From NCBI GenBank assembly GCA_027619975.1, contig JAQCGX010000003.1, forward strand, positions 1 through 64,000: a stretch of DNA of 64,000 nucleotides, read 5' to 3'. The notes under the pieces were generated by a model. It saw only the letters and a list, made by a program, of their open reading frames with translations, was not told the origin of the DNA and did not search any database. Shown in pieces: positions 18,134 through 26,294 of this stretch (its first letter is position 1; the number at the start of each line of letters is the position of its first letter). Both the position numbers and the translations under genes were made by a program. Origin of the DNA: Nitrospinota bacterium. Lineage in GTDB: Bacteria; Nitrospinota; Nitrospinia; Nitrospinales; VA-1.

Positions 18134-18418
18134 ATGGCCAAGATTGAAATCCAAAGCTTTTTTTACGACCTGCTCCACTGCAAAGACAAAATTCTATCCA
18201 CATTCGAAGAATTTGATGAAAAATATGAGGATGATGAACGCGGTCCTCTGGTCGCGGGGATGCGGGAGATCCCGGATGCCAAACTCATCACCCTGCTGGT
18301 CAATATTCAAAAACTGGCGGCAGGATACGAGCGCATCAAGGAACTGATCGACCAGGCCGAACAAGCCCAGGTGGACGAAGCCATGATCGAAGAAGATGAC
18401 GACGACGATGATTTTTGA
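18134..18418 (+). CDS. small acidic protein of unknown function
   Basis: 94 residues, probably all helical, ending in a run of seven aspartates within EEDDDDDDDF. No family is recognised. AAAGGTGA lies 7 bases before the ATG, a strong ribosome-binding site that supports it as a real gene. It immediately precedes the accessory gene at 18546, whose conserved upstream element starts 34 bases after this stop codon. Confidence 0.65.
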   Translation: MAKIEIQSFFYDLLHCKDKILSTFEEFDEKYEDDERGPLVAGMREIPDAKLITLLVNIQKLAAGYERIKELIDQAEQAQVDEAMIEEDDDDDDF

Positions 18419-18451
18419 TTAATGGAATCGTTTAAGGTGTAAAAACTGAGA

Positions 18452-18519
18452 CTTTATCTGATAGACGGTGTCAGATACCGAGTGACCGGATTCGAGCTAT
18501 AGTGGACATAATTTGAACT
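18452..18519 (+). repeat. conserved element upstream of accessory gene, copy A
   Basis: The sequence from CTTTATCTGATAGACGG to GGACAT aligns without gaps to 47980-48041. Over the 44 bases starting at GTGTCAG I count 31 matches (70 percent). It contains the 17-bp imperfect palindrome CTGATAGACGGTGTCAG (18458-18474). A related copy in the opposite orientation precedes the membrane-protein gene at 44273. All three precede unrelated accessory genes. Confidence 0.65.
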
Positions 18520-18545
18520 TTTAAGTAAAAAGGCAAAACTGCTCT

Positions 18546-19604
18546 ATGGACCCTGTACTTAAAGATTCGAGAAAAATAATAGCGACCTTAGCTAACCTTT
18601 TAAAAAGGGAGGAGTTGATCGCTGAGTTTCAGGTCTTATCTCAAGGATCACCAATAATTGAAGAGGAAGGATACGATAATTGGAATGGAGGAACCACGGA
18701 GTATGGACTATTTTGTAAAGTTCCACTTGACCTCTATTCTAATATACAAATGAATTTACAGGCAATTGAACAAAACATTAAAAACAAAGCTGAAACCTTG
18801 TTTAGGGCGTATCCCCAATCATGGATAGGAAAAGTTACAATATCCCCCGAGCTAACCAATGAAATCCACGGCAAGGTATATAAAACCACCCACCAAGAGC
18901 TAACAAAACTCTTGGAGTCACAGAAAAGCATAATGGTGTCAGTCTCAACTGGTGGCGCTCGCATACAAAGTGAGAACGATGATTATATAACAAGATTTCA
19001 GGAAACCTCCGAAGGATTAAGAGAAAGAGGGCTGGAAAACCCCAATCCTTTTAAAGATCTTTGGGCGTGGTATGGAAAGTGGAATGATGGAAGTCTCCCA
19101 TCATATCAATCTCGGCGCAACTTTCTTGGAAAGATGTTTGATCCACTGATTGAAGTATTAAAAGGCATGCAATCAGCTTCTATAAATCCAGTATTCGAAA
19201 AGCCAACAGGCTGGAATCGTGTTGATCGAAGTATGGGGGAAATTAAACTCCAGCTTGCGCGGGCGTCCTCTGAGGAAAATTTTCAAGCAATTGGATTCCT
19301 AGCAAGGGAAACGTTGATTTCCTTGGGGCAGGCAGTTTATGATAGCAGGTTGCATCCAACTTTAGATGGAATAGTAGCCAGCACAACGGATGCTAAACGC
19401 ATGCTTGCGGCTTATATTGCTAAGGAGTTGGAGGGAAAACCAAACGAGAATATTCGGAAACACGCTAAGGCAGCGTTAGATTTAGCTAATGATCTGACCC
19501 ATAGGCGCACAGCAGATTTTCGTTTGGCTGCTCTGTGCGCTGAGTCAACAAATGCAGTAGTCAATATAATCTCTATCATTTCGGGAAGACGAGATCGTGA
19601 ATAA
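18546..19604 (+). CDS. accessory protein with HEPN-like helical C-terminus, possible defence gene
   Basis: 352 residues and soluble. The N-terminal half shows no catalytic motif that I can name. The C-terminal third (about 225-345, including LARETLISLGQAVYD and ALDLANDLTHRRTADFRLAAL) resembles the helical C-terminal regions of abortive-infection-type and other HEPN-like proteins. That resemblance is from memory of the pattern only, and a canonical R-x4-6-H is not evident. The gene is AT-rich compared with its neighbours. It lies between a conserved 5-prime element (18452-18519) and a CTCTAGGAC core just after the stop, the same arrangement as two other accessory genes here. Its function is unknown. 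Confidence 0.6.
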   Translation: MDPVLKDSRKIIATLANLLKREELIAEFQVLSQGSPIIEEEGYDNWNGGTTEYGLFCKVPLDLYSNIQMNLQAIEQNIKNKAETLFRAYPQSWIGKVTISPELTNEIHGKVYKTTHQELTKLLESQKSIMVSVSTGGARIQSENDDYITRFQETSEGLRERGLENPNPFKDLWAWYGKWNDGSLPSYQSRRNFLGKMFDPLIEVLKGMQSASINPVFEKPTGWNRVDRSMGEIKLQLARASSEENFQAIGFLARETLISLGQAVYDSRLHPTLDGIVASTTDAKRMLAAYIAKELEGKPNENIRKHAKAALDLANDLTHRRTADFRLAALCAESTNAVVNIISIISGRRDRE

Positions 19605-19741
19605 AATCTCTAGGACTTGCACATCTCTCCTCATCGAGATCCTCTCCTCAAAGGGGCAAGGGATTTATAATAATTTCCTCTCCTCTCAGAGGAGAAGATT
19701 AAGGTGAGGATTGATTTAATTATTATTGGTTTCTCTGCGTC

Positions 19742-19840
19742 CTCTGCGTCTTTGCGGTGAAATCACCCCTCCCAGCCGTCACCCTTCACAGAAGGGGGAG
19801 CATGATTTCCCCCCTTTACTAAAGGGGGTTAGGGGGATTT
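19742..19840. repeat. dispersed repeat, inverted relative to 46723-46818
   Basis: About 98 bp reading from CTCTGCGTCTTTGCGGTGA through AGAAGGGGGAGCA to AAAGGGGGTTAGGGGGATTT. The reverse complement of 46723-46818 matches it over its whole length with a few substitutions and small gaps. The gap 19605-19882 also contains CCTCTCCTC/GAGGAGA-type repeats. It has no coding potential. This non-coding repeat adjoins propeller-protein genes at both sites. Confidence 0.7.
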
Positions 19841-19882
19841 TTTTTTATCTTGTCTATCCTGTTAATCCTGTCTAATTTTTTT

Positions 19883-21046
19883 TCAATCCATCTTCATCAA
19901 CCCGCGACCCTCAGGGGCAAACTTGAAACGGTTCATGCCTCTATGACTCCCCATCCACAAGGAGTGGTCCTCCCCAAAGGCGATGCTGAATACATAGGCG
20001 CCGATCATGCCGTTATGCTCGGAATAGTTTGTAAACGCCTTCCCGTCAAAGCGGCTCAAGCCGCCGTTGGAGCCGATCCACAGATCTCCATAGGGGCCTT
20101 CTTCAATCGCCAGGACGTAATTTCCCGGCAGTCCGTCCTGCACGGTGAAATTACGGAAGGTTTCCGTGCGGGTGTCGAGTACGCTCAAGCCTCCGCCCCA
20201 GGTCCCGATCCACAGCCGTTGTTTTTCATCCAGCAGCATGGAGACGACATAGTTGGGGCGGTAATCGGCGTTCTCCACATTGGGCAAGTCAGTTGCGTGC
20301 TGGCTGTGGTGGTTGCCTGCGAATTGCGACATGACGCCTTGATTGTCGCTTTTTACGTGTTTGAGTTCCGCCCCCATTCCATTCGCATGACTCCACGATT
20401 TCCACTTTTTCCCATCGTACATTGAGACGCCGGATTCAGTGCCGAACCACACGCGCCCGTCATCGCCCACGTCAATGGCGTAGACCCAGTCGTCGATCAA
20501 CCCGTCGTTGGTATTTTCCTTGGTGAAAGACTCCCAGGACTTGCGATCCCACAGGTCGCCGCGTACTCTATTCGCGCCGCTCCAGGTAGCGATCCATAAT
20601 GTGTTATCAGCCGGTGAAAACTCCAGATCGTAGACGAACGAATCGCACAGCCCCTGCGGGGTGTTGATGTTGTGCCACTGTGCCCCATCGAAATGACTGA
20701 GGCCGCCGCCGTAGGTGGCGATCCAGGGATTGTCGTTGCCATCCAGGACGATGCCGAAAATACCGTTGCTCAGAAGGGCGTTCTGGTTATCGAAAATTTC
20801 ATAATGGTTGGCGGTGGTGGTATCGTATTTGATGACTCCATTTGAGGTGCCAACCCACAGGGTTTTTCCCTGGGAAGTAAGTACTTTTACATTGCGGGTG
20901 TTCAGTGAAAATTCATCAGACTTCAGAATATGCGGGGAGGCATTTCCCGTGGTTTTATCGGCAAGGGGTTTTTCAAAAGCCTCGGCCTGAACAGCCGGAA
21001 AACCCGCAAGGATTGAAATTATTAGGAGAACGAAGAATCTTTTCAT
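19883..21046 (-). CDS. secreted two-component-regulator-type beta-propeller protein
   Basis: 387 residues with a signal peptide (MKRFFVLLIISILAGFPAVQA). The rest is built of reg_prop blades of about 40-45 residues: LWVGTSNGVIKYD, PWIATYGGGLSHFDG, LWIATWSGANR, VWFGTESGVSMYDGKKW, LWIGTWGGGLSVLD, LWIGSNGGLSRFDGKAF and LWMGSHRGMNRF. Such propellers are usually the periplasmic sensor part of hybrid histidine kinases. Here no kinase domain follows, so it is a free periplasmic propeller, perhaps a ligand-binding or scaffolding protein. It is divergent from the FGE-type lipoprotein gene, sharing a 48-bp intergenic stretch. Confidence 0.85.
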   Translation of the reverse strand: MKRFFVLLIISILAGFPAVQAEAFEKPLADKTTGNASPHILKSDEFSLNTRNVKVLTSQGKTLWVGTSNGVIKYDTTTANHYEIFDNQNALLSNGIFGIVLDGNDNPWIATYGGGLSHFDGAQWHNINTPQGLCDSFVYDLEFSPADNTLWIATWSGANRVRGDLWDRKSWESFTKENTNDGLIDDWVYAIDVGDDGRVWFGTESGVSMYDGKKWKSWSHANGMGAELKHVKSDNQGVMSQFAGNHHSQHATDLPNVENADYRPNYVVSMLLDEKQRLWIGTWGGGLSVLDTRTETFRNFTVQDGLPGNYVLAIEEGPYGDLWIGSNGGLSRFDGKAFTNYSEHNGMIGAYVFSIAFGEDHSLWMGSHRGMNRFKFAPEGRGLMKMD

Positions 21047-21094
21047 ATAGTGATACGTTTGGTAGTTATATTCAAAAATTAATGGGACTTGAAA

Positions 21095-21940
21095 ATGTTT
21101 GTGCTTCGAAAAGTTATTATACCTTGTTTAATTTGTCTTTTGATTTTCCTGCCGGGATGCGGCGACGGGCCTTTAAAACCTGTAAAAATCTCCCCGATTG
21201 ATAACAAGGAAATGGTTTTGATCCCTGCCGGAGAATTTATCATGGGGACGAACAAAACCGACCTTGAAAATACCCAACAAAAAATCGGCACAGTGAAACC
21301 GCTGTTCCTCGATCAGCACCCGGAGCTAAAGGTTCATCTTGGCGACTATTATATCGACCGTTATGAAGTCACCAATGCGGAATACAAGGTGTATATGGAA
21401 GATACCAAATACCCGGACTATCCAGCGCATTGGGTGGACGGTACGTACCCTGAAGGCCAGGGCGATCACCCGATCACCAATGTTATCTGGCAGGAAGCTT
21501 TAGCGTATGCATTGTGGGCGGGCAAGCGACTGCCGAGCGAGGCGCAATGGGAGAAAGCTGCCCGTGGCCCAAACGGACTGTCTTATCCCTGGGGCAATGA
21601 GTATGTGAAAGGAAAAGCCAATGTTGGCGTTGAAGGAGAGAAGACGACTCTTCCCGTGGGGAGCAAACCGGAGGATGTCAGCCCTTATAATGTTTATGAT
21701 ATGGCCGGTAACGTCATGGAGTGGACGCTGGACTGGTATGAGGCGTATCCTGGGAATACCCATAAAGACGCTCGCTTTGGAAAACAATTTAAGGTCCTGC
21801 GGGGGAACGGGTTTCAAAAATCCGGGCACTATTTTCTCGATGCCTACCGTTTCGCCTTCAACCGCACGGAAGTGCCGCCGGATGAATTCTTTGAAAATGT
21901 CGGTTTTCGCTGTGTGACTGCAGTAATTCAGAAGAAATAA
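21095..21940 (+). CDS. lipoprotein with formylglycine-generating-enzyme (SUMF1) domain
   Basis: About 281 residues. The signal sequence ends in a lipobox LPGC (about 22-25), so the mature protein is lipid-anchored. The rest is an FGE-sulfatase domain: MVLIPAGEFIMGTN, YYIDRYEVTNAEYKVYME, RLPSEAQWEKAARGPNG, YPWGNE, YDMAGNVMEWTLDWY and a C-terminal VGFRCV. The copper- or cysteine-binding catalytic pair of true FGE is not evident, so it may be a non-catalytic or ergothioneine/PvdO-like member. I chose ATG 21095 over a TTG two codons upstream. It is divergent from the propeller gene. Confidence 0.85.
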   Translation: MFVLRKVIIPCLICLLIFLPGCGDGPLKPVKISPIDNKEMVLIPAGEFIMGTNKTDLENTQQKIGTVKPLFLDQHPELKVHLGDYYIDRYEVTNAEYKVYMEDTKYPDYPAHWVDGTYPEGQGDHPITNVIWQEALAYALWAGKRLPSEAQWEKAARGPNGLSYPWGNEYVKGKANVGVEGEKTTLPVGSKPEDVSPYNVYDMAGNVMEWTLDWYEAYPGNTHKDARFGKQFKVLRGNGFQKSGHYFLDAYRFAFNRTEVPPDEFFENVGFRCVTAVIQKK

Positions 21941-21946
21941 ATTTTC

Positions 21947-22291
21947 TCATTTCCCTTTCTTTTTGATGGGGTACCAGATGAAGGATGAAAACACGAGCAG
22001 GGCGAAACATACGTCCAGAATCAAAACATGGACAGGTTCGAACCACTCCAGATAAATAATACGATGCAACCAGAAGGCGATGAACGATCCTTCATAGGAT
22101 GAACCTGTCAAGCCTTCCTCCCAAACGGTGAGAGAGCAGGGGATGCCCAGCACCATGAACAACGTCACCAGAGCGAGGGCCGCACCGTGGAAATATCTGA
22201 ACCCTCGATGATTCAGTTTGAGCCCTATGGGAAATCCCACGATAAAGAAAATAATAACTAAAAGATGAAGGACTAAAATGAAGGTGGCCAT
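21947..22291 (-). CDS. DUF2784 family integral membrane protein
   Basis: 114 residues with three to four hydrophobic segments (about 3-22, 34-53, 88-106). The family pattern is clear: HLLVIIFFIVGFPIGL, a tryptophan-rich loop and the GSFIAFWLHRIIYLEW motif. The function of DUF2784 is unknown. It is the last gene on the leftward strand after the motility operon, 94 bp from the pentapeptide-repeat gene, and convergent with the FGE lipoprotein gene. Confidence 0.8.
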   Translation of the reverse strand: MATFILVLHLLVIIFFIVGFPIGLKLNHRGFRYFHGAALALVTLFMVLGIPCSLTVWEEGLTGSSYEGSFIAFWLHRIIYLEWFEPVHVLILDVCFALLVFSSFIWYPIKKKGK

Positions 22292-22385
22292 CAGCTGTTC
22301 CGCCTAAGAGCAGTCAGGTTCTTTTGATTTTCCTCATTTTAGGCTGGATGCCTATCCAGGAAAAGGACATTCTGCAAAAAGAATA

Positions 22386-23237
22386 TTACTGCAAAATGGT
22401 ATTTTCCAGATTGGCTCCGGTGGTATTTGCCTTGCTGATGTTGGCGTCCACAAAATAGGCGTCTTTGAGATTGGCGTTGGTCAGATTGGCGCCGTGCAGA
22501 TTGGCTTCCAGGAGAAATGCGTTTTGCAAGTTGGAACCTTCCAGGTTGGCGTAGGTCAGATCCACTCCTTCCATGTTCGCTTCTTTCATCGTAATTTCCT
22601 GACAATGCGCGTCCTTCATCTCGGCCCCCACCAGGTTGGCATTACTGAGGTTGACTTTCTTGAAGGTGCATGAATTGAGATCGGTATATTTTAATACGGA
22701 ACCGCTAAAGTCCGTCCCCTGAATTTTACAGAAACTTAAATCCGATCCCCTGAGGTTGATTCCCTTCAATTGTGAATCACTGATTTCAATTTTCCGTAAG
22801 TATCCATACATCAATCTTGCGAAAGAGAGGTCGCATTTAATTAATTTGGCAGAAGAAAGGTTGGCGTGGTTGAGGTTACTTCCCCTCAGGTCGCAATTTT
22901 TCAGTGTTGCTGAGTTTAACGTCCCGTTTTCCAGCGATGCATTTTTGAAATTGCAGTTGACCAGCAGGGCCTCTTGAAAATTAACGCCCTGGAGTTGTGC
23001 TCCAGAGAAATCCACATCCTTTAACTTTGCTTTATGAAACGAGACATTTTTGAGCTTCGAGTTGGAAAAATTGATTTCGATGAGTTCAGAAAACTCAAAG
23101 TCTGTATCGTCAAAAATGGTGTTTACTAATTTAACTCCATTTAAACTGATTCCCATGAGTTGCTGGGAACTGAAGTTGCCTCCTTCCTGATCCATGTTTG
23201 AACTGATTATTTTTAGAAAATTATCGACCGTGGACAT
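22386..23237 (-). CDS. pentapeptide-repeat protein
   Basis: About 283 residues. After a short N-terminal segment, nearly the whole protein is A(D/N)LxX pentapeptides (for example CDLRGSNLNHANLSSAKL and ANLHGANLTNANLKDAYF), which fold into a right-handed quadrilateral beta-helix. I chose ATG 23237 because AAAGGTGAAGA lies just upstream; the frame is open to an ATG at 23276 that abuts the motA stop. Pentapeptide helices act as scaffolds or DNA mimics. Its place at the end of the mot operon suggests a link to the stator or to polar assembly, which is only an inference. Confidence 0.85.
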   Translation of the reverse strand: MSTVDNFLKIISSNMDQEGGNFSSQQLMGISLNGVKLVNTIFDDTDFEFSELIEINFSNSKLKNVSFHKAKLKDVDFSGAQLQGVNFQEALLVNCNFKNASLENGTLNSATLKNCDLRGSNLNHANLSSAKLIKCDLSFARLMYGYLRKIEISDSQLKGINLRGSDLSFCKIQGTDFSGSVLKYTDLNSCTFKKVNLSNANLVGAEMKDAHCQEITMKEANMEGVDLTYANLEGSNLQNAFLLEANLHGANLTNANLKDAYFVDANISKANTTGANLENTILQ

Positions 23238-23276
23238 TATTTCTTCACCTTTGTTGATCTGGAGGAAGTAACGCAT

Positions 23277-24071
23277 TCATATTTTTTCGGATTTTTTGTG
23301 GATTTGCTTTTTTTGAATGCCCAATATTCCCACCTTGATGGCCTTATACAGCATCGTTTCACTTTCCGTCCGCGTGTGTAATTTGGAAACGATCGGCGTG
23401 ATCACCAGATTGGCCAATATGAGACCATAAAACGTGGTGATCAAAGCGGTTGCGAGTGAGGGGCCGATGGTGGCAGGGTTGTTCACATTAATGAGCATCT
23501 GAATAAGGCCGATCAGGGTCCCGCACATTCCGAAAACCGGAGCCTGAACTCCCATGAATCGGAGAATTTTTTGTCCAGCGTTATGTCTTTCAATCATTGA
23601 GGACAGTTCGCGATCCATGATTTCATGAATTTCGCGAGTATTGTACCCATCCACAACCATCGCCACCCCGCTTTTTATTAATCTGTTGTTAAGAAACTGT
23701 TCTTCCGATTCCAGTCTTTTTGTTCCGCCGGAACGGTAGGTGGAGGCAAGGTCTATTATTTCTTCAACATATTCTGAAGGATGGTAAATCTCCGGTTTGA
23801 AAGCATTGATTGTTACGGGAACCATCATGAATATGTTTTTTGATGGAAAGGCAATGAAGGTGGTAGCCGCTGTGCCTCCAAACACGATGAGAGCGCTGTT
23901 CAAGTTGACGAAAACCTCGGGAGACCCACCGTTAAGAATGGCAATAACGATCAAAATAATACCCGCGAATACTCCAAGCACCGTTCCCATATCTGCTTTT
24001 AATTCTTGTTGGGGGGTAACGGCCGGTATGTCGGCGATGATTTCAGCTTTATTTGCGAGAGTATTTGCCAT
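23277..24071 (-). CDS. motA: flagellar motor stator protein MotA/PomA
   Basis: Ion-channel subunit of the flagellar stator. It has 264 residues and four membrane segments (about 30-50, 55-75, 170-190 and 203-222). The key proline of helix 3 is in QAPVFGMCGTLIGLIQML, and the helix 4 block reads SLATALITTFYGLILANLV. The cytoplasmic loop carries the charged residues that contact FliG. It is separated from its partner motB by a class I adenylate cyclase gene, an arrangement that I do not know from other stator operons. Confidence 0.93.
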   Translation of the reverse strand: MANTLANKAEIIADIPAVTPQQELKADMGTVLGVFAGIILIVIAILNGGSPEVFVNLNSALIVFGGTAATTFIAFPSKNIFMMVPVTINAFKPEIYHPSEYVEEIIDLASTYRSGGTKRLESEEQFLNNRLIKSGVAMVVDGYNTREIHEIMDRELSSMIERHNAGQKILRFMGVQAPVFGMCGTLIGLIQMLINVNNPATIGPSLATALITTFYGLILANLVITPIVSKLHTRTESETMLYKAIKVGILGIQKKQIHKKSEKI

Positions 24072-24079
24072 AATATTTA

Positions 24080-26155
24080 TTAGCTGGCCTTTTGGTTAGC
24101 GAGTGGTATTTTTTTGTTTTTCATCGCGCGGAGCAGATATTTAGTCAACCATGGAACCTGTAAAATTTCACAATGTTTACTGGGAATAAATACTTTCAAA
24201 AAATTATTTTCCGAATTATTTTCGAGAACGATCTGGCTGCTTAATTCTTCCACGCAACGATTAATTAAGTTGGGTCCTGAATAGGTCTTGCAAAATAATT
24301 CTCCCCAGGAAGTCAGATATATCGTCGTTAGATTTTTGATTTTATCAATTCGCGGGGTGATGAATCGCTTCAGATCTGTATTGGATTTGCACTGGTGTAT
24401 ATCTCCCAGGATAATTTCACTGGGATCAATAATTCCGAAGTCGACTATCATATAAAGCTTGGTGATGCGTACTGATGACAATAAATCATCGTTGTGAATG
24501 GCGTTTATGCTTACCTGTCCCAGGAAAATGTCTATCTGGTTAAGCATAATATGTAAGTTGCTTGTAGTGATCGACAGGGATTCCGGCCTGATGAAAATGT
24601 CCGTGGATTTTTGAAATAACTTGTTGAAAGCCGTGAACGCTATCAGGAACTGTAAAGAAGATGCCGTTTTGATGATATTTTCCGGTTTTAGCTTATCGAC
24701 ATTCATGGTTTTTCCCCGAACCAAATACCAGACGGGATTTTTTATAGGGCTATTCTTGTCCAGGAGAAAGGTTAGGGCAGTTTCCGCTGTATTTCCCTCG
24801 ACCAGAGAAAACAGGTTTTCGACTTTGTTAGGTATTTTGCGGTAAAAACTGAATAATTTGCGGCCCAGGAGGTGAGTGTCCTTTTTCGTAATTAAAGTAT
24901 CCGAAGGATCAAGCGATTTGTTTCTTTCAGAGATAGCTTCGTACGATTTCATAAGTATTTTATTGACTCGGTTTCCCATTGCCACTTTTTGGTTCATTTG
25001 CCAGTTTTTATAGGTGTTCAAATGTTCTAACTTGGAAATGGGCCAACCCCACAGATCAAGCTTATTTTTCAAAATAGTAAGTTTTGAGTCATTGGATGCC
25101 GTATCCAGTTGATCCAAATCAACCTGGGTTCCAATTTTCATATAAAAGGCAACTCTCAAGGCATCCATTTCCTTGCTGGACTTGGTTTCCTGGAAAAAGT
25201 TTTCCACACGCTCATATAACATGAGGTAAGGGTCTACCTGATAAGAGTGATCACCGGAGAAAACTTTTTCCTTGATCTGGTGGCACAGAAGATTGAATGA
25301 GGTTTTGTTGAACATGTATTCCTCAAGCAGTCCCATTTTCAATAATGTTTTAAAAGGAGAATTGAAGGATTTAATTAAAGTCCAGATAGATCCTCCAAAA
25401 AACTCTCCGTCAGAAATATCAGCAATATTTCCGATATCTATAAAATCATCCCCATCAAGAAGGGTTTCTCCTTTACTGACCCGTTGAAACAGGTTGTCAT
25501 ATTCATTGTTATCCGTTCTTACCGGGACAATCCACCAGAAGGGAATTTTCCCTGCGGCAACGATCATCGTCCGGTACATTTCTTCCTTCAACAATTTCGC
25601 CAGTGCAGAACCCGTGCTTTCGCTGTCGCTCTCTCCGAAGATATTATTTTTTACTTCCTGGATATCGTTAATAAAAAAATGGGTTTCCAGGTCAAACTCG
25701 AACATGACCCACCTTTCAATCAATTTTAGTTTTCTTTTCAAGAGCGCGATGTCATTTTCCGAAAGCCTGGATTTGTCCACCAGGAGGGTGTAGTCCAGGT
25801 CGGATTTTTGGTTTTGCGCAATGGAACCAACGCTTCCTACCAACAACAACGAATGGATGGCAGGAGTGAGAGTTTCATGGCGTCGGATGATGACCGCAGG
25901 AAATAATTTTTCAGCAAAAAATAGAGTTTGCGGGTCTATTGTGTAGTTATGAATTCCGCAGGGAACATCTTCCCCCAGATAACCCGGTAATCCCTTCTGA
26001 TTGACATGAAGAAGCCTGGGAATAACCATAAATATCATCCGGTCGGGCTCGGAAAATGTATTAAGAGCTCGTTCGATTTTATGTTGATTGAATTGAAGAA
26101 AAAACCTTCGGTTTTTCAACAGATCAATGGCGTCTTCCTGCGGCGATAAATGCAT
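24080..26155 (-). CDS. class I adenylate cyclase homologue
   Basis: 691 residues. The N-terminal catalytic region carries the nucleotidyltransferase signature GSVGSIAQNQKSDLDYTLLVD (G107-S108, metal aspartates D119 and D121). Downstream, ETHFFINDIQEVKNNIFG and LLKEEMYRTMIVAAGKIPFW match the enterobacterial CyaA core. That family makes cAMP from ATP. It is shorter than the roughly 850-residue enterobacterial enzyme and its C-terminal part is divergent. It lies 8 bp upstream of motA and 139 bp downstream of motB, so it belongs to the motility operon. Whether it is an active cyclase is inferred from the intact metal site. Confidence 0.8.
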   Translation of the reverse strand: MHLSPQEDAIDLLKNRRFFLQFNQHKIERALNTFSEPDRMIFMVIPRLLHVNQKGLPGYLGEDVPCGIHNYTIDPQTLFFAEKLFPAVIIRRHETLTPAIHSLLLVGSVGSIAQNQKSDLDYTLLVDKSRLSENDIALLKRKLKLIERWVMFEFDLETHFFINDIQEVKNNIFGESDSESTGSALAKLLKEEMYRTMIVAAGKIPFWWIVPVRTDNNEYDNLFQRVSKGETLLDGDDFIDIGNIADISDGEFFGGSIWTLIKSFNSPFKTLLKMGLLEEYMFNKTSFNLLCHQIKEKVFSGDHSYQVDPYLMLYERVENFFQETKSSKEMDALRVAFYMKIGTQVDLDQLDTASNDSKLTILKNKLDLWGWPISKLEHLNTYKNWQMNQKVAMGNRVNKILMKSYEAISERNKSLDPSDTLITKKDTHLLGRKLFSFYRKIPNKVENLFSLVEGNTAETALTFLLDKNSPIKNPVWYLVRGKTMNVDKLKPENIIKTASSLQFLIAFTAFNKLFQKSTDIFIRPESLSITTSNLHIMLNQIDIFLGQVSINAIHNDDLLSSVRITKLYMIVDFGIIDPSEIILGDIHQCKSNTDLKRFITPRIDKIKNLTTIYLTSWGELFCKTYSGPNLINRCVEELSSQIVLENNSENNFLKVFIPSKHCEILQVPWLTKYLLRAMKNKKIPLANQKAS

Positions 26156-26196
26156 ATCGTTTGATCAGCAATCCGATAGTGAGAGGCGCACATCCG

Positions 26197-26242
26197 CCCC
26201 CTTAAAGTTTATAAATATATATATATCAATATTATAAGGGGG
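26197..26242 (-). other. intra-operon hairpin between motB and the cyclase gene
   Basis: CCCCCTTA (26197-26204) pairs with TAAGGGGG (26235-26242), enclosing an AT-rich self-complementary loop of ATATAT repeats. The stem is fully paired. There is no run of T after it in the leftward direction, so it looks more like an mRNA-processing or stability element, or a partial attenuator, than a complete terminator. It could make expression of motB differ from that of the cyclase and motA. Confidence 0.5.
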
Positions 26243-26294
26243 TTTCAGGTAAAGTAAAAAGATATTATTTTGCCTGAAAATTTCTATCGGAATA

